A stretch of DNA of 64,000 nucleotides, taken from positions 434,001-498,000 of the forward strand of contig WUQR01000139.1 in NCBI GenBank assembly GCA_009889515.1. Reading direction: 5' to 3'. A model generated the notes under the pieces. That model searched no databases. It was given only the letters and a program-made list of their open reading frames with translations, and was not told the DNA's origin. Below are positions 40,700-48,422 of the stretch, one piece after another. This DNA comes from Nitrososphaerota archaeon (lineage in GTDB: Archaea > Thermoproteota > Nitrososphaeria_A > Caldarchaeales > Calditenuaceae). Position 1 is the stretch's first letter. Every line of letters begins with the position of its first letter. The translations under genes were made by a program, and so were the position numbers.

Positions 40700-41708
40700 G
40701 CCCGCTAGGCTCGTAGACGCCGTATTCAGTGATAATGGCGGAGACCAATTCTGGCGGCGTTATGTCGAAGGCTAGGTTCACCGCTTTGGAGCCGCGTGGG
40801 GCGATGCTTTTGCCAGCTATGGTAAGAACCTCTTGCTCGTCTCTCTCCTCGATCTTGACCTCATCCGGCTTTCTCTCGAAGTCGAAGCTGGAGAGGGGCG
40901 CCGCTACATAGAATGGTACTCCGAAATATCTTGCTGAGATCGCCAGACCTAGGGTGCCGATCTTGTTGACCACGTGTCCCGTCCTAGCTAGTACCCTGTC
41001 CGCTCCCACAACTATGCAGCCTACTTTCCCCATACTCATCAACATGGAGGCCATATTGTCTGTGATTATCTTGTAGGGGATGCCCAGTCTCTTCAGCTCA
41101 TATGCTGTGAGCCTGGCTCCTTGAAGCTTCGGCCTTGTCTCGGGGACAAGCACGGAGATCTTTTTGCCCCCCTCGAAGGCAGCTCTTATAACCCCAATCG
41201 CCGTTCCATAACCAACGGTAGCCAACCCGCCGGCATTACAGTAGGTCATGACAGTTGCACCGTCCGGGATAAGCCCCTTCCCATACTCCCCTATCCGCCT
41301 ATTGGCCTCGATATCCGCCTCAGCCATCCTGTTCGCCTCCTGTAAAAGAGTCTCGTAGACGTCTAATCCAGACTCTATCGCCTCCTTAGCCAGTCTTACC
41401 ATTCGGTCAACAGCCCAAAACAGGTTCACTGCAGTGGGCCGTGTTGACTTTATTGCCTCAGCAGCCTCCATAATCCGAGCCTCAAGCATGGCCTTCTTGC
41501 CGCCCGCAGTCTTACAGGCTAGGACGATTCCATATGCAGCGGCCACACCAATAGCCGGAGCACCTCTGACAATCATCTCCCTAATAGCGCGGGCCACGTC
41601 TCTGTAGCCTCTACACCTCACATACCTCTCCCTGTGCGGTAGGAGGCGCTGGTCGAGCAGATATAGAGAGCCGCCCTTCCAGTAGAGAGTCCTCAGCTCC
41701 CGCAACAA
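40659..41708 (-). CDS. mtnA: Methylthioribose-1-phosphate isomerase-like protein (MtnA/eIF2B-alpha family)
   Basis: A 349-residue sugar-phosphate isomerase. Marks are VRGAPAIGVAAAYGIVLA, STRPTAVNLFWAVDRM, TYCNAGGLATVGYGTAIGVI with the catalytic Cys, and GCIVVGADRVLARTGHVVNK with the catalytic Asp. MtnA works in methionine salvage. In archaea close relatives act as ribose-1,5-bisphosphate isomerases in AMP breakdown; the strong MtnA-like motif TYCNAGGLAT and the near-by SAH hydrolase make salvage possible but not certain. TTG 41708 lies 26 bases from TATAATT at about 41733. Confidence 0.88.
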   Translation of the reverse strand: MLRELRTLYWKGGSLYLLDQRLLPHRERYVRCRGYRDVARAIREMIVRGAPAIGVAAAYGIVLACKTAGGKKAMLEARIMEAAEAIKSTRPTAVNLFWAVDRMVRLAKEAIESGLDVYETLLQEANRMAEADIEANRRIGEYGKGLIPDGATVMTYCNAGGLATVGYGTAIGVIRAAFEGGKKISVLVPETRPKLQGARLTAYELKRLGIPYKIITDNMASMLMSMGKVGCIVVGADRVLARTGHVVNKIGTLGLAISARYFGVPFYVAAPLSSFDFERKPDEVKIEERDEQEVLTIAGKSIAPRGSKAVNLAFDITPPELVSAIITEYGVYEPSGLMLLEKYARPHTG

Positions 41709-41738
41709 TGAATACTGGAGGCGAGGGGTGAATTATAC

Positions 41739-42737
41739 CTATAGCTTGGCCTCCTTGCCGCTGATTCCCCACTCCGCGAGAACCTGCTCAAGCGAGACTG
41801 TTCTGCGACTCTTCATAGAGTTGAGTATGGCCTCGGCGACTGCCAGGGAGAGCAGGCCCTCCCGCGGCCCCGGCACAAGCTCCCGAGAGGCGCGGAGCTG
41901 CTCGACAAAGTATGTGAGCTCGCTCTTCAGAGGCTCAACATAGTTTATAGTGGGGCTTATGGAGTAGTCGGGCTTCTCGATTATAACCTCGCCTGTGAGA
42001 AACTCTATGTGGGCTACTCCCTCTGTCCCGGTTATCCGCATGTCCCTCTTCTTCTTTGAGGAGAGCCAGTTAGCCTCCACCGAGGCCGACCTCACCTCGT
42101 CAAAGTACATCAGCGCCTGTACATAGTCCTCGTAGCTGTGCCTGAGCGCTCCTCCCGTCGCATAGATTTGCAGGGGTGTACTCCCAAAGAAATAGTGTGT
42201 CAGGTCTATGTCGTGTATGGCGACGTCCTTTACTACGCCGACATCCCCAATCCTCTCGGGCCACGGCCCTATCCTTCTGGCAGCTATTGTGAGCGGGGTG
42301 CCTATGACCCCGTCCGATAAAGCGGAGAGCATATACTGTACCGCGGCGTTAAACCTCTCGATAAAGCCGACCATCAATTTTCCTCCACAGGATTTAACCG
42401 TGTCGTAGATCTCTATAGCCTCCTTAAGGTTGGCGGCCATAGGTTTCTCGACAAGTACCGCCACCCCATCTCTAATACAATCCAAGGCAATCTCGGCGTG
42501 AGTTATTGTCGGTGTGCAGATGCTGACCGCGTCAACCTCCCCTCCTTGTAGAATCTTCCTGTAGTCCGTGTATACGTTGGGAATGTTGTACCTCCTAGCA
42601 ACCTGTTCAGCCCTCTGAGCCTCTACGTCCACAACTGCGCAGAGCTCGACGCTAGGAATCTCTGAGAGAACTCTGGCGTGGTTTCTACCCCAAAACCCGG
42701 CCCCAATCACAGCAACCCTTACCCGATCTTGCCCCAA
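41739..42737 (-). CDS. Gfo/Idh/MocA-family NAD(P)-dependent oxidoreductase
   Basis: A 332-residue protein. The Rossmann fold starts VAVIGAGFWGRNHARVLSEI; the conserved EKP motif appears in VLVEKPMAANLKEAIE, and the second domain has DVAIHDIDLTHYFFGSTP with the His and Asp of the family. Such enzymes oxidise or epimerise sugars or nucleotide sugars. It is the fourth gene of the operon 45061 to 41739 with a GT4 transferase and a degenerate nucleotide-sugar dehydrogenase, so a role in making an envelope sugar (for example 2,3-diacetamido-type or UDP-GlcNAc 3-dehydrogenase) is likely. Confidence 0.88.
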   Translation of the reverse strand: MGQDRVRVAVIGAGFWGRNHARVLSEIPSVELCAVVDVEAQRAEQVARRYNIPNVYTDYRKILQGGEVDAVSICTPTITHAEIALDCIRDGVAVLVEKPMAANLKEAIEIYDTVKSCGGKLMVGFIERFNAAVQYMLSALSDGVIGTPLTIAARRIGPWPERIGDVGVVKDVAIHDIDLTHYFFGSTPLQIYATGGALRHSYEDYVQALMYFDEVRSASVEANWLSSKKKRDMRITGTEGVAHIEFLTGEVIIEKPDYSISPTINYVEPLKSELTYFVEQLRASRELVPGPREGLLSLAVAEAILNSMKSRRTVSLEQVLAEWGISGKEAKL

Positions 42738-42744
42738 GACCCAA

Positions 42745-43839
42745 TCACTTCTCGCTCCTAATCAGGCGGAAGTGGCTCAAGTCAATTATTACTCCGCCCT
42801 CACTTAATAACCCTTTCAATAGACTGATTGTCCCCGCGTCGACCCCGGCTACTATAGCTGCATCTACCTTCTGGGGAGTCTTTCTGGACCCCAGCTCAGA
42901 GCGGGGTAGGTATGCTACTTTGAACTTTCGTCCGATCTTGTCTGCCAGCTGAGGGCTCGTGCCTAGCAGAAGTATCCTCGCCATTTTTTTAGACTTGAAG
43001 TACTTGGTGAGGAGGTCTACCACGACTTTATCACCCTCTCTAATGAGTCTGGAGATTGCTCCAGCGGCTAGGGATCTCTGAAGCTCCGACCCCTCCAGCT
43101 CCTCCAGAAGCAAGAGCAGAGAGTCGCCGAGCCTACGCCTCCAGTGAATTCCCCTCTTCTCCCCCAGGAACTTGGGCAGGTTCTCGGGCTGTATGACACC
43201 ATACCTTCGGTAGAGGATCAAGCCAACCTCCACAGCCGCCGCATATGCAGCCGCCTCGCTGAGCAGCTGTGTAAGAGCCGCAGCTTCAGCTTCGAGATAG
43301 CTCAGACCCGGTATCAGCTGTTTACGCCCACACAATGCAGAGACTACCGGCCTTACATGGTCGTCTATGGGCGGCCCGCCTACAGGGACTCTCGCCTTGA
43401 ATATTCTTGTAAAAGGTAGGTAAAATAGCCTACAATCCCTAGTTTGGCGCTGCAGAATGGTCCCAAGCCAGTCCATCAACCCTAACTCATGTAACCCGGT
43501 TTGGACAATGCGTAGTGTCTTGCTCCCCGCGTGGTCGCATATCTCTCTATAGATGTGGGCTAGGTCCCTCTTGTCAATATCCGAGTTAAGCCAGTGGATA
43601 TACGATATAACTAGTATGTCGCAGCTCGAGATTGCCTCGCTGGTCTTCACCTCCTTCAGCTGCCCCTTATTTATCGCATTGGCTACAAGTTTACGCGCCG
43701 CCTCACCGACTTTCAAAGTCTTGAGCCGCCTGCCAGCTACGAACGGGGAATAATGCACTTGTAGCCCATTCTTCAGCAGCCTGAAGAGTAGGGACAGGCC
43801 GGAGCCATCCATGTCTATGAGTGAGACCGGCCGGGTCAT
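42745..43839 (-). CDS. Degenerate nucleotide-sugar dehydrogenase-like protein
   Basis: A 364-residue protein whose layout follows UDP-glucose/UDP-ManNAc dehydrogenases: an N-terminal Rossmann part (SLIDMDGSGLSLLFRLLKNG, then EAISSCDILVISY), a central helical EaE-type segment (GLSYLEAEAAALTQLLSEAA) and a C-terminal second Rossmann part (VDAAIVAGVDAGTISLLKGL, GGVIIDLSHF). The GxGxxG loop is incomplete (DGSGLS) and the catalytic G-G-x-C-x-P/K-D motif is absent. It is probably a non-catalytic partner or has a changed chemistry. Its start overlaps the small membrane gene by 4 bases. Confidence 0.65.
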   Translation of the reverse strand: MTRPVSLIDMDGSGLSLLFRLLKNGLQVHYSPFVAGRRLKTLKVGEAARKLVANAINKGQLKEVKTSEAISSCDILVISYIHWLNSDIDKRDLAHIYREICDHAGSKTLRIVQTGLHELGLMDWLGTILQRQTRDCRLFYLPFTRIFKARVPVGGPPIDDHVRPVVSALCGRKQLIPGLSYLEAEAAALTQLLSEAAAYAAAVEVGLILYRRYGVIQPENLPKFLGEKRGIHWRRRLGDSLLLLLEELEGSELQRSLAAGAISRLIREGDKVVVDLLTKYFKSKKMARILLLGTSPQLADKIGRKFKVAYLPRSELGSRKTPQKVDAAIVAGVDAGTISLLKGLLSEGGVIIDLSHFRLIRSEK

Positions 43840-44078
43840 TTCTGCTCACCCCTCCCCCGCCTAGACATGAGAGAGGCATAGAAGGCGAGTTCGAACAGCC
43901 AGACAAGCCACACGGCGAACAGGGCGAGTGAGAGAGCCACGCGTAAGAGGCCCGCGGCAAGGCTTGACTCAATCCCCTGCGCCAAGGGCAGGATAATAGT
44001 TGAAATGGCGATGAGAACTCCGATTAGCGAGACCCAAGCAATGGTGATTAGTGCTATAAGGGTTTTCATCGGTCTCAC
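43836..44078 (-). CDS. Small two-helix membrane protein in the envelope-sugar operon
   Basis: An 80-residue protein with two predicted helices: TLIALITIAWVSLIGVLIAI and RVALSLALFAVWLVWLFELA, and a basic C-terminus SRRGRGEQK. It overlaps both neighbours by four bases (ATGA type), so it is translated with the GT4 transferase before it and the degenerate dehydrogenase after it. No family is recognised. It may anchor or assist the transferase. Confidence 0.65.
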   Translation of the reverse strand: MRPMKTLIALITIAWVSLIGVLIAISTIILPLAQGIESSLAAGLLRVALSLALFAVWLVWLFELAFYASLMSRRGRGEQK

Positions 44079-45061
44079 CTGAGTCTGACTCCGCCGAGGA
44101 GGTATGTTATCAGAGCTAGTATTGAGGAATAGGTGCTAAGCAGGGCCATTCTTTTTGATACCGAGGCCTCCCCCATGGGGTTCTGCAATGTTATGAGCCT
44201 CACAAGCGTGATGGGATCGCCTAGCCTCGGACTAGACACTATCATTCCTCTCACGACGCGGATGGGTCTGGCGGCGAATGCCTTCCCAGACTTTAGCCCA
44301 CCCATCGAGACGATTATGAAAAACTCATTCAATATGTGGGGAAGAAGTGCGACGAGTGTAATTACTTCTATTCGAGCCGTAATAGCGACTGTAGTTATCA
44401 CCGCGGCTACTAGATTGCTTCCGACGTTTCCGCTGAAAACCCGTGCAGGATACCAGTTATATCTTAAGAATCCCAGTAGAGAGGCTCCCAGAGCTAGTGA
44501 TGCGAGGGCAGGAGTCTCTCCGCCCATAAGCCATGAGACAGCTGCGAGGAGTAGGAGAACTGGTAGAGTTGAGAGTACCAGCGAGCCATTAAGTACGTCC
44601 ACGCTGTTTACAGCGTTGGCGACCACCGTATAGGCCGCCAGCACTAGGAGAGGGTAGAGGAGGGTGATTCTTATGCCTCCAACTAGCGGAATGACTGGGT
44701 AGGGGTTATAGGCCGAGAGGAGCAGGACAGGGATTCCTGGGAGAAGTAGGAGGAGGGGCTTGACCACGGGGTTAAGCTCCCTCACATCCTCTAAGAATCC
44801 AATAGCCGCAGCAATTAGCGGGGAGACGACTAGGACAAGCTCTACAACCCCTCCACCCATCAGCCAGTTCAAAAGCATGGCTGCTGAGTAGCTTGCCGTG
44901 AAGGCGAGGCCACCTATCTTGGGGATACGCGGCCTATCAGGTTTATGCACATCAACACCCATCAGCCTCGCTGAGCGCACATGCTTAGTAATGACCCCAG
45001 TCAATGCCCATGAGACTAAAAAGGCTAAAAGGATCAAGAATACTTGCCCACTCACATACAT
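44075..45061 (-). CDS. Glycosyltransferase family 4 (MraY/WecA/AglH type) sugar-1-phosphate transferase
   Basis: A 328-residue membrane protein with about ten helices. Marks are GVDVHKPDRPRIPKIGGLAF (cytoplasmic loop), AAIGFLEDVRELNPVVKP with an acidic pair, and ANAVNSVDVLNGSLVL. The late motif reads VFSGNVGSNLV, where active relatives have a G-D-x-G/S Asp; here Asn replaces Asp. These enzymes put a sugar-phosphate on dolichyl phosphate to start N-glycan or S-layer glycan synthesis. TATATAA at 45087-45093 lies 29 bases upstream, shared with the divergent DUF354 gene. Confidence 0.85.
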   Translation of the reverse strand: MYVSGQVFLILLAFLVSWALTGVITKHVRSARLMGVDVHKPDRPRIPKIGGLAFTASYSAAMLLNWLMGGGVVELVLVVSPLIAAAIGFLEDVRELNPVVKPLLLLLPGIPVLLLSAYNPYPVIPLVGGIRITLLYPLLVLAAYTVVANAVNSVDVLNGSLVLSTLPVLLLLAAVSWLMGGETPALASLALGASLLGFLRYNWYPARVFSGNVGSNLVAAVITTVAITARIEVITLVALLPHILNEFFIIVSMGGLKSGKAFAARPIRVVRGMIVSSPRLGDPITLVRLITLQNPMGEASVSKRMALLSTYSSILALITYLLGGVRLR

Positions 45062-45086
45062 GCCGTTTGTAGTGATGGTGGCTAAC

Positions 45087-45093
45087 TATATAA
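45087..45093. promoter_or_regulatory. Shared TATA element, GT4 operon / DUF354 gene
   Basis: TATATAA is centred 29 bases from the minus-strand ATG at 45061 and about 22 bases from the plus-strand GTG at 45112. The 50-base gap holds no other AT-rich box. Confidence 0.5.
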
Positions 45094-45111
45094 CCAGTAT
45101 CTTGTAAGGAA

Positions 45112-46176
45112 GTGTGGTGTCGGATATTGACGACGGTCTGGATTGAGGTGTTGACTCCAAAGCAGGCCCTCTTCTTCTGGCCACTTGCCGAGTCACTGGA
45201 GAGACGCGGCATCAACACACTCGTCACCGCGAGGAGATATGAGCAGCTTGACTGGATTATACAACTCCTAGAACTCGACACACTGGTCCTGGGACGCTTC
45301 GGCGGTGAGAGCCTGATGGAGAAGTTGGAGTCCAGCACAGAGCGTCAAGCACTGCTTCTGAGACATTTAAAAAACAAGAGGCCGGATATAGCGATCTCGA
45401 GCGGCTCGGTGGAGATGGCGCGGATATGCTTCGGCCTCCAGATCCCACACCTCCTCGCATCAGACTCTCCCCACTCTCCAGTTAATAGGATGTGCGTACC
45501 AGTCTCCACACAGATACTTACACCCTTCGTCATAGGATACCGCGACTGGGCCGTGTGGGGTGCTAGACGCAACAGCATACTCAGGTATAGAGCATTAGAC
45601 CCTGTTGCCTGGATTAGAAGGTACAGACGTCTCCAAGGTAAAGCCCCGGAGCCGCCTGAAGATGAATACGCACTCGTGAGGGTTCCAGAGTATAAGGCGT
45701 CATACATTCTGGGCCGCGGACTTACAGAGGCGTTGGAGCTTGTGAGGCGTATTTCTGAGCTTTATAGACGTGTCGTGGTTTTGTGCAGGTATAGGGGCGA
45801 GGCCCACCTGCTTAGGGGCAGAGTCCCTAGGAATGTTGTGCTTCTATCTAGGCCCGTGCTCGCGCTGCCATACGTAAGGAATGCAGCTATCGTGTACTCG
45901 GGCGGAGGGACCATAGCCCAAGAGGCAGCGCTGCTCGGGAAGCCTACAGTCCTCTTCTACCCCGGTGAAACGCCCGCAGTCCATAGATTCCTACAGTCTA
46001 AAGGGTTGCTCACCGTCGTGAGACCGAAGGACTATGTGAAGATTGGGAAGATCTCCGAGCACCTGACAAGCAGTAGGGTTAGGAGGGAGATTAAGCAGAG
46101 GGCAGAAAAGCTGTATAGAATGATGGAAGACCCAACAGCGTTTATCGAGAAGACTATACTATCTCTTCTCCAATAG
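45112..46176 (+). CDS. DUF354 protein, glycosyltransferase-like
   Basis: A 354-residue GT-B-fold-like protein. VWIEVLTPKQALFFWPLAES, NTLVTARRYEQLDWIIQLL and KRPDIAISSGSVEMARICFG match DUF354, an archaeal and bacterial family resembling UDP-GlcNAc 2-epimerase and glycosyltransferases. The later VYSGGGTIAQEAALLGKPTV and LFYPGETPAVHRFLQSKGL resemble the sugar-nucleotide binding part. GTG 45112 or TTG 45127 is the start. It faces the GT4 operon from a shared promoter, supporting a role in glycan assembly. Substrate unknown. Confidence 0.8.
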   Translation: MWCRILTTVWIEVLTPKQALFFWPLAESLERRGINTLVTARRYEQLDWIIQLLELDTLVLGRFGGESLMEKLESSTERQALLLRHLKNKRPDIAISSGSVEMARICFGLQIPHLLASDSPHSPVNRMCVPVSTQILTPFVIGYRDWAVWGARRNSILRYRALDPVAWIRRYRRLQGKAPEPPEDEYALVRVPEYKASYILGRGLTEALELVRRISELYRRVVVLCRYRGEAHLLRGRVPRNVVLLSRPVLALPYVRNAAIVYSGGGTIAQEAALLGKPTVLFYPGETPAVHRFLQSKGLLTVVRPKDYVKIGKISEHLTSSRVRREIKQRAEKLYRMMEDPTAFIEKTILSLLQ

Positions 46177-47763
46177 TCTTCTTACCTCGTCCTCAGACTC
46201 GGAGATACTGGATATAAACTCCCTTATATCGCCCCTCAAGGCCCTGTAGATTTTCATATAGCTCTCCCTACTGATCTCCCCTCTCTGGAACTCGCTGAAA
46301 CTCCTACTCAACAATTTCAACGTCTCGTTCAAGCGGCCCATGCCTTGCTGAAGACTCCGAGTAACGCGTGCCGCCCACTCCTCCCCCTTCACCCCTCCTA
46401 GAGATTCAATGAGCGAGTCATAGCGTGACTTAAGCCTAGAGATAATCGGCTGTAGCTGGACATGTTTTATGTCTTTTCTCCCTAGGCTCGCCACGTTGTC
46501 TAGCTCTTCTAGGACATCCCTAAGCTCCGTGAACTCGCGTATCAGTCTCTGAGCCGTGGCTTGGTCTAAGGACGGGCCGGGTTTTTGCTTCTTGACTCGT
46601 GCTGTGCTGCTGTAGGCTATGAAGCCGAAGACGCCCAAGAATAGAATTGCTAGAATAAGTGCCTGGGGTATGATTGGCGGTGTTCCTTGGACGGTTGTCT
46701 CAAACACGAGTTTTTCAGGCTTATATGGGTTGGTCATCGAGCCTTTGAACCGTGCAACTAGGCGTCCTGCGTTGTCCCTATAAATCTCTGCGAAATAGTC
46801 TGGCGAGGCTGGGGAATGAGTCTTTGGAAGAATAACCTCGACGATATAGCTCTCTACCGTCGCGTTTAGTGGTAAGAATGTCTCTAAAGAAACCTTCCCC
46901 TCAGATAGCGTAGCTATGCCGGCGGCACCGCTAATCTTTGCCTTAACATAAAACTCGTACCGCCACCCCCTCTGGACCTCAAACCTGCTGGGATATATCT
47001 CGACCGTGACGGTATCTCCACGCGCCCTATGGTCTATTCTGCCTGAATAGTCTCCAGCCTCTATGGCTTGAAGCCCAGGTGCGAGGTTGAGGGTTAGCGT
47101 GGTTATGCTCTTGTAATCCTCGTTACGCACCTTCAACCATACTGTAATCATCATGGATTCTAAGTCGTAGAGTAGTGTGAGCTTTTCCGCAACTATTAGC
47201 TGGACAGCCGTCGAGGTGAAGCTGAAGGAAACCGTCTGGGGCGCCGATGTAGCCGGCTTGACACCCTTCTGAGTCAGTGTTGTCCCGTTGAGGGTGAATC
47301 CATTGGGGATGTTTTGGACCTGTGCTCCACTGGGTAGCTGGATGAATACGTTTGAAGAATAGTCAATCCCTGTGAAGAATGGTGTGGAGGGAGTAGTGAT
47401 TGTGTATGAGTCCCCACCCCGGCCGGCGACTAAGCCGCTGTAAACATGTCTTATGACTACTTGGTCCGATTCTGCGACCAGTTTGTAGTAGGTCTGGTCG
47501 TCTCTCGATTCTGGGCCCGAGAGTCTTGCGCCACTAGCATCGAGGTTTTTTAGATTAGGGTATATCGAGCCTGGTATTCCCAGCTCGAAGCTACTGCCGG
47601 GGGAGACTTTTGTGAGGCGGTCCCATACATATACGAGTCCATAGGGGGAGACCGAGACATACCGCTCCGCTAAGACGCCATCACTTTGCCCCCATGTAAT
47701 CGGCGGGACAAGGGATAGGAGGGCAGCCAGCGTGAGAATCATCGCGAGCAGACTACTCTTCAT
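46159..47763 (-). CDS. Large surface protein with one membrane anchor and a cytoplasmic coiled coil
   Basis: A 534-residue protein. The signal peptide (LLAMILTLAALLSLVPPITW then GQSDG) is followed by ~340 beta-rich residues with an Ost1/ribophorin-like flavour (VSPYGLVYVWDRLTKVSPGS, VSLETFLPLNATVESYIVEV), then one membrane helix (PQALILAILFLGVFGFIAYS near 370-390) and a cytoplasmic tail with coiled-coil helices (RLIREFTELRDVLEELDNVA). The neighbouring glycan genes suggest a link to N-glycosylation, but the ribophorin resemblance is weak. It overlaps DUF354 by 18 bases tail-to-tail and shares its promoter with DUF309. Confidence 0.7.
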   Translation of the reverse strand: MKSSLLAMILTLAALLSLVPPITWGQSDGVLAERYVSVSPYGLVYVWDRLTKVSPGSSFELGIPGSIYPNLKNLDASGARLSGPESRDDQTYYKLVAESDQVVIRHVYSGLVAGRGGDSYTITTPSTPFFTGIDYSSNVFIQLPSGAQVQNIPNGFTLNGTTLTQKGVKPATSAPQTVSFSFTSTAVQLIVAEKLTLLYDLESMMITVWLKVRNEDYKSITTLTLNLAPGLQAIEAGDYSGRIDHRARGDTVTVEIYPSRFEVQRGWRYEFYVKAKISGAAGIATLSEGKVSLETFLPLNATVESYIVEVILPKTHSPASPDYFAEIYRDNAGRLVARFKGSMTNPYKPEKLVFETTVQGTPPIIPQALILAILFLGVFGFIAYSSTARVKKQKPGPSLDQATAQRLIREFTELRDVLEELDNVASLGRKDIKHVQLQPIISRLKSRYDSLIESLGGVKGEEWAARVTRSLQQGMGRLNETLKLLSRSFSEFQRGEISRESYMKIYRALRGDIREFISSISESEDEVRRLLEKR

Positions 47764-47783
47764 GTCGCGTCTCCTAAGACTTC

Positions 47784-47791
47784 TTATATAC
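47784..47791. promoter_or_regulatory. Shared TATA element, surface protein / DUF309 gene
   Basis: TTATATAC is centred about 25 bases from the minus-strand ATG at 47763 and 28 bases from the plus-strand GTG at 47816. It fits leaderless starts in both directions. Confidence 0.55.
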
Positions 47792-47815
47792 CGACTTAAA
47801 GAGGTTATCTACACC

Positions 47816-48388
47816 GTGGCTAGAGTGATAGTAGCGCTGAAGCTGCAAGGGTTGGAGGCGTCGCCCGAACTTCACAAGGAACTCCTAGACAAGGCTAAAA
47901 GAATCCTATCCAATACGGGGAGCCGCCTAGTAGATGTGCGGATAGGCAAGAGGCGCGTTGAAATCGACGTGCTAGCCAGTGATGTAGACGCGGCTGTCTC
48001 AGCTCTGGCAGAGTGGGCCCCCATCGAGTATTTCAGGGAGATAGCTGAGACCCGTGAAGCCTCAGACGAGAAGCTGGTGGAGTATGCGGTTAAGCTGTTT
48101 AATGATGAGAGGTTCTGGGAGGCTCATGAGGCCCTTGAACAGGTCTGGCGGGGAAAGAAGGGTGCTGAGAGGGAGGTCTTGTACAGCTTAATTAAAACCG
48201 CCGCAGCCTTTGTGCACGCGCAGAAGGGCGAGACAGCGGCTTACTTCAGACTCCTTGAGGCCGCCCTAAAACATCTAAACCGGTGGGATCTCGATCAGTA
48301 TTATCGCGTCAATATCGCGGAGCTGAAGGATGAGATCCAGTCTTTGCTAGTGTCCAAAACTCCCAAGTTTATCAAGATCCACATGTGA
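47816..48388 (+). CDS. DUF309 family protein with an extra N-terminal domain
   Basis: About 190 residues from GTG 47816; further upstream codons would precede the presumed transcript start. The C-terminal ~100 residues hold the DUF309 pattern FNDERFWEAHEALEQVWRGK then SLIKTAAAFVHAQKGETAAY, with conserved His/Glu of the EAHEALE motif. The N-terminal ~80 residues (ELHKELLDKAKRILSNTGS, RRVEIDVLASDVDAAVSALA) form an alpha/beta domain not common in bacterial DUF309. The family has no proven function. Confidence 0.8.
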   Translation: MARVIVALKLQGLEASPELHKELLDKAKRILSNTGSRLVDVRIGKRRVEIDVLASDVDAAVSALAEWAPIEYFREIAETREASDEKLVEYAVKLFNDERFWEAHEALEQVWRGKKGAEREVLYSLIKTAAAFVHAQKGETAAYFRLLEAALKHLNRWDLDQYYRVNIAELKDEIQSLLVSKTPKFIKIHM

Positions 48389-48422
48389 CACTTTTTACCG
48401 ACCGCTATCCATTAGATGGCCG

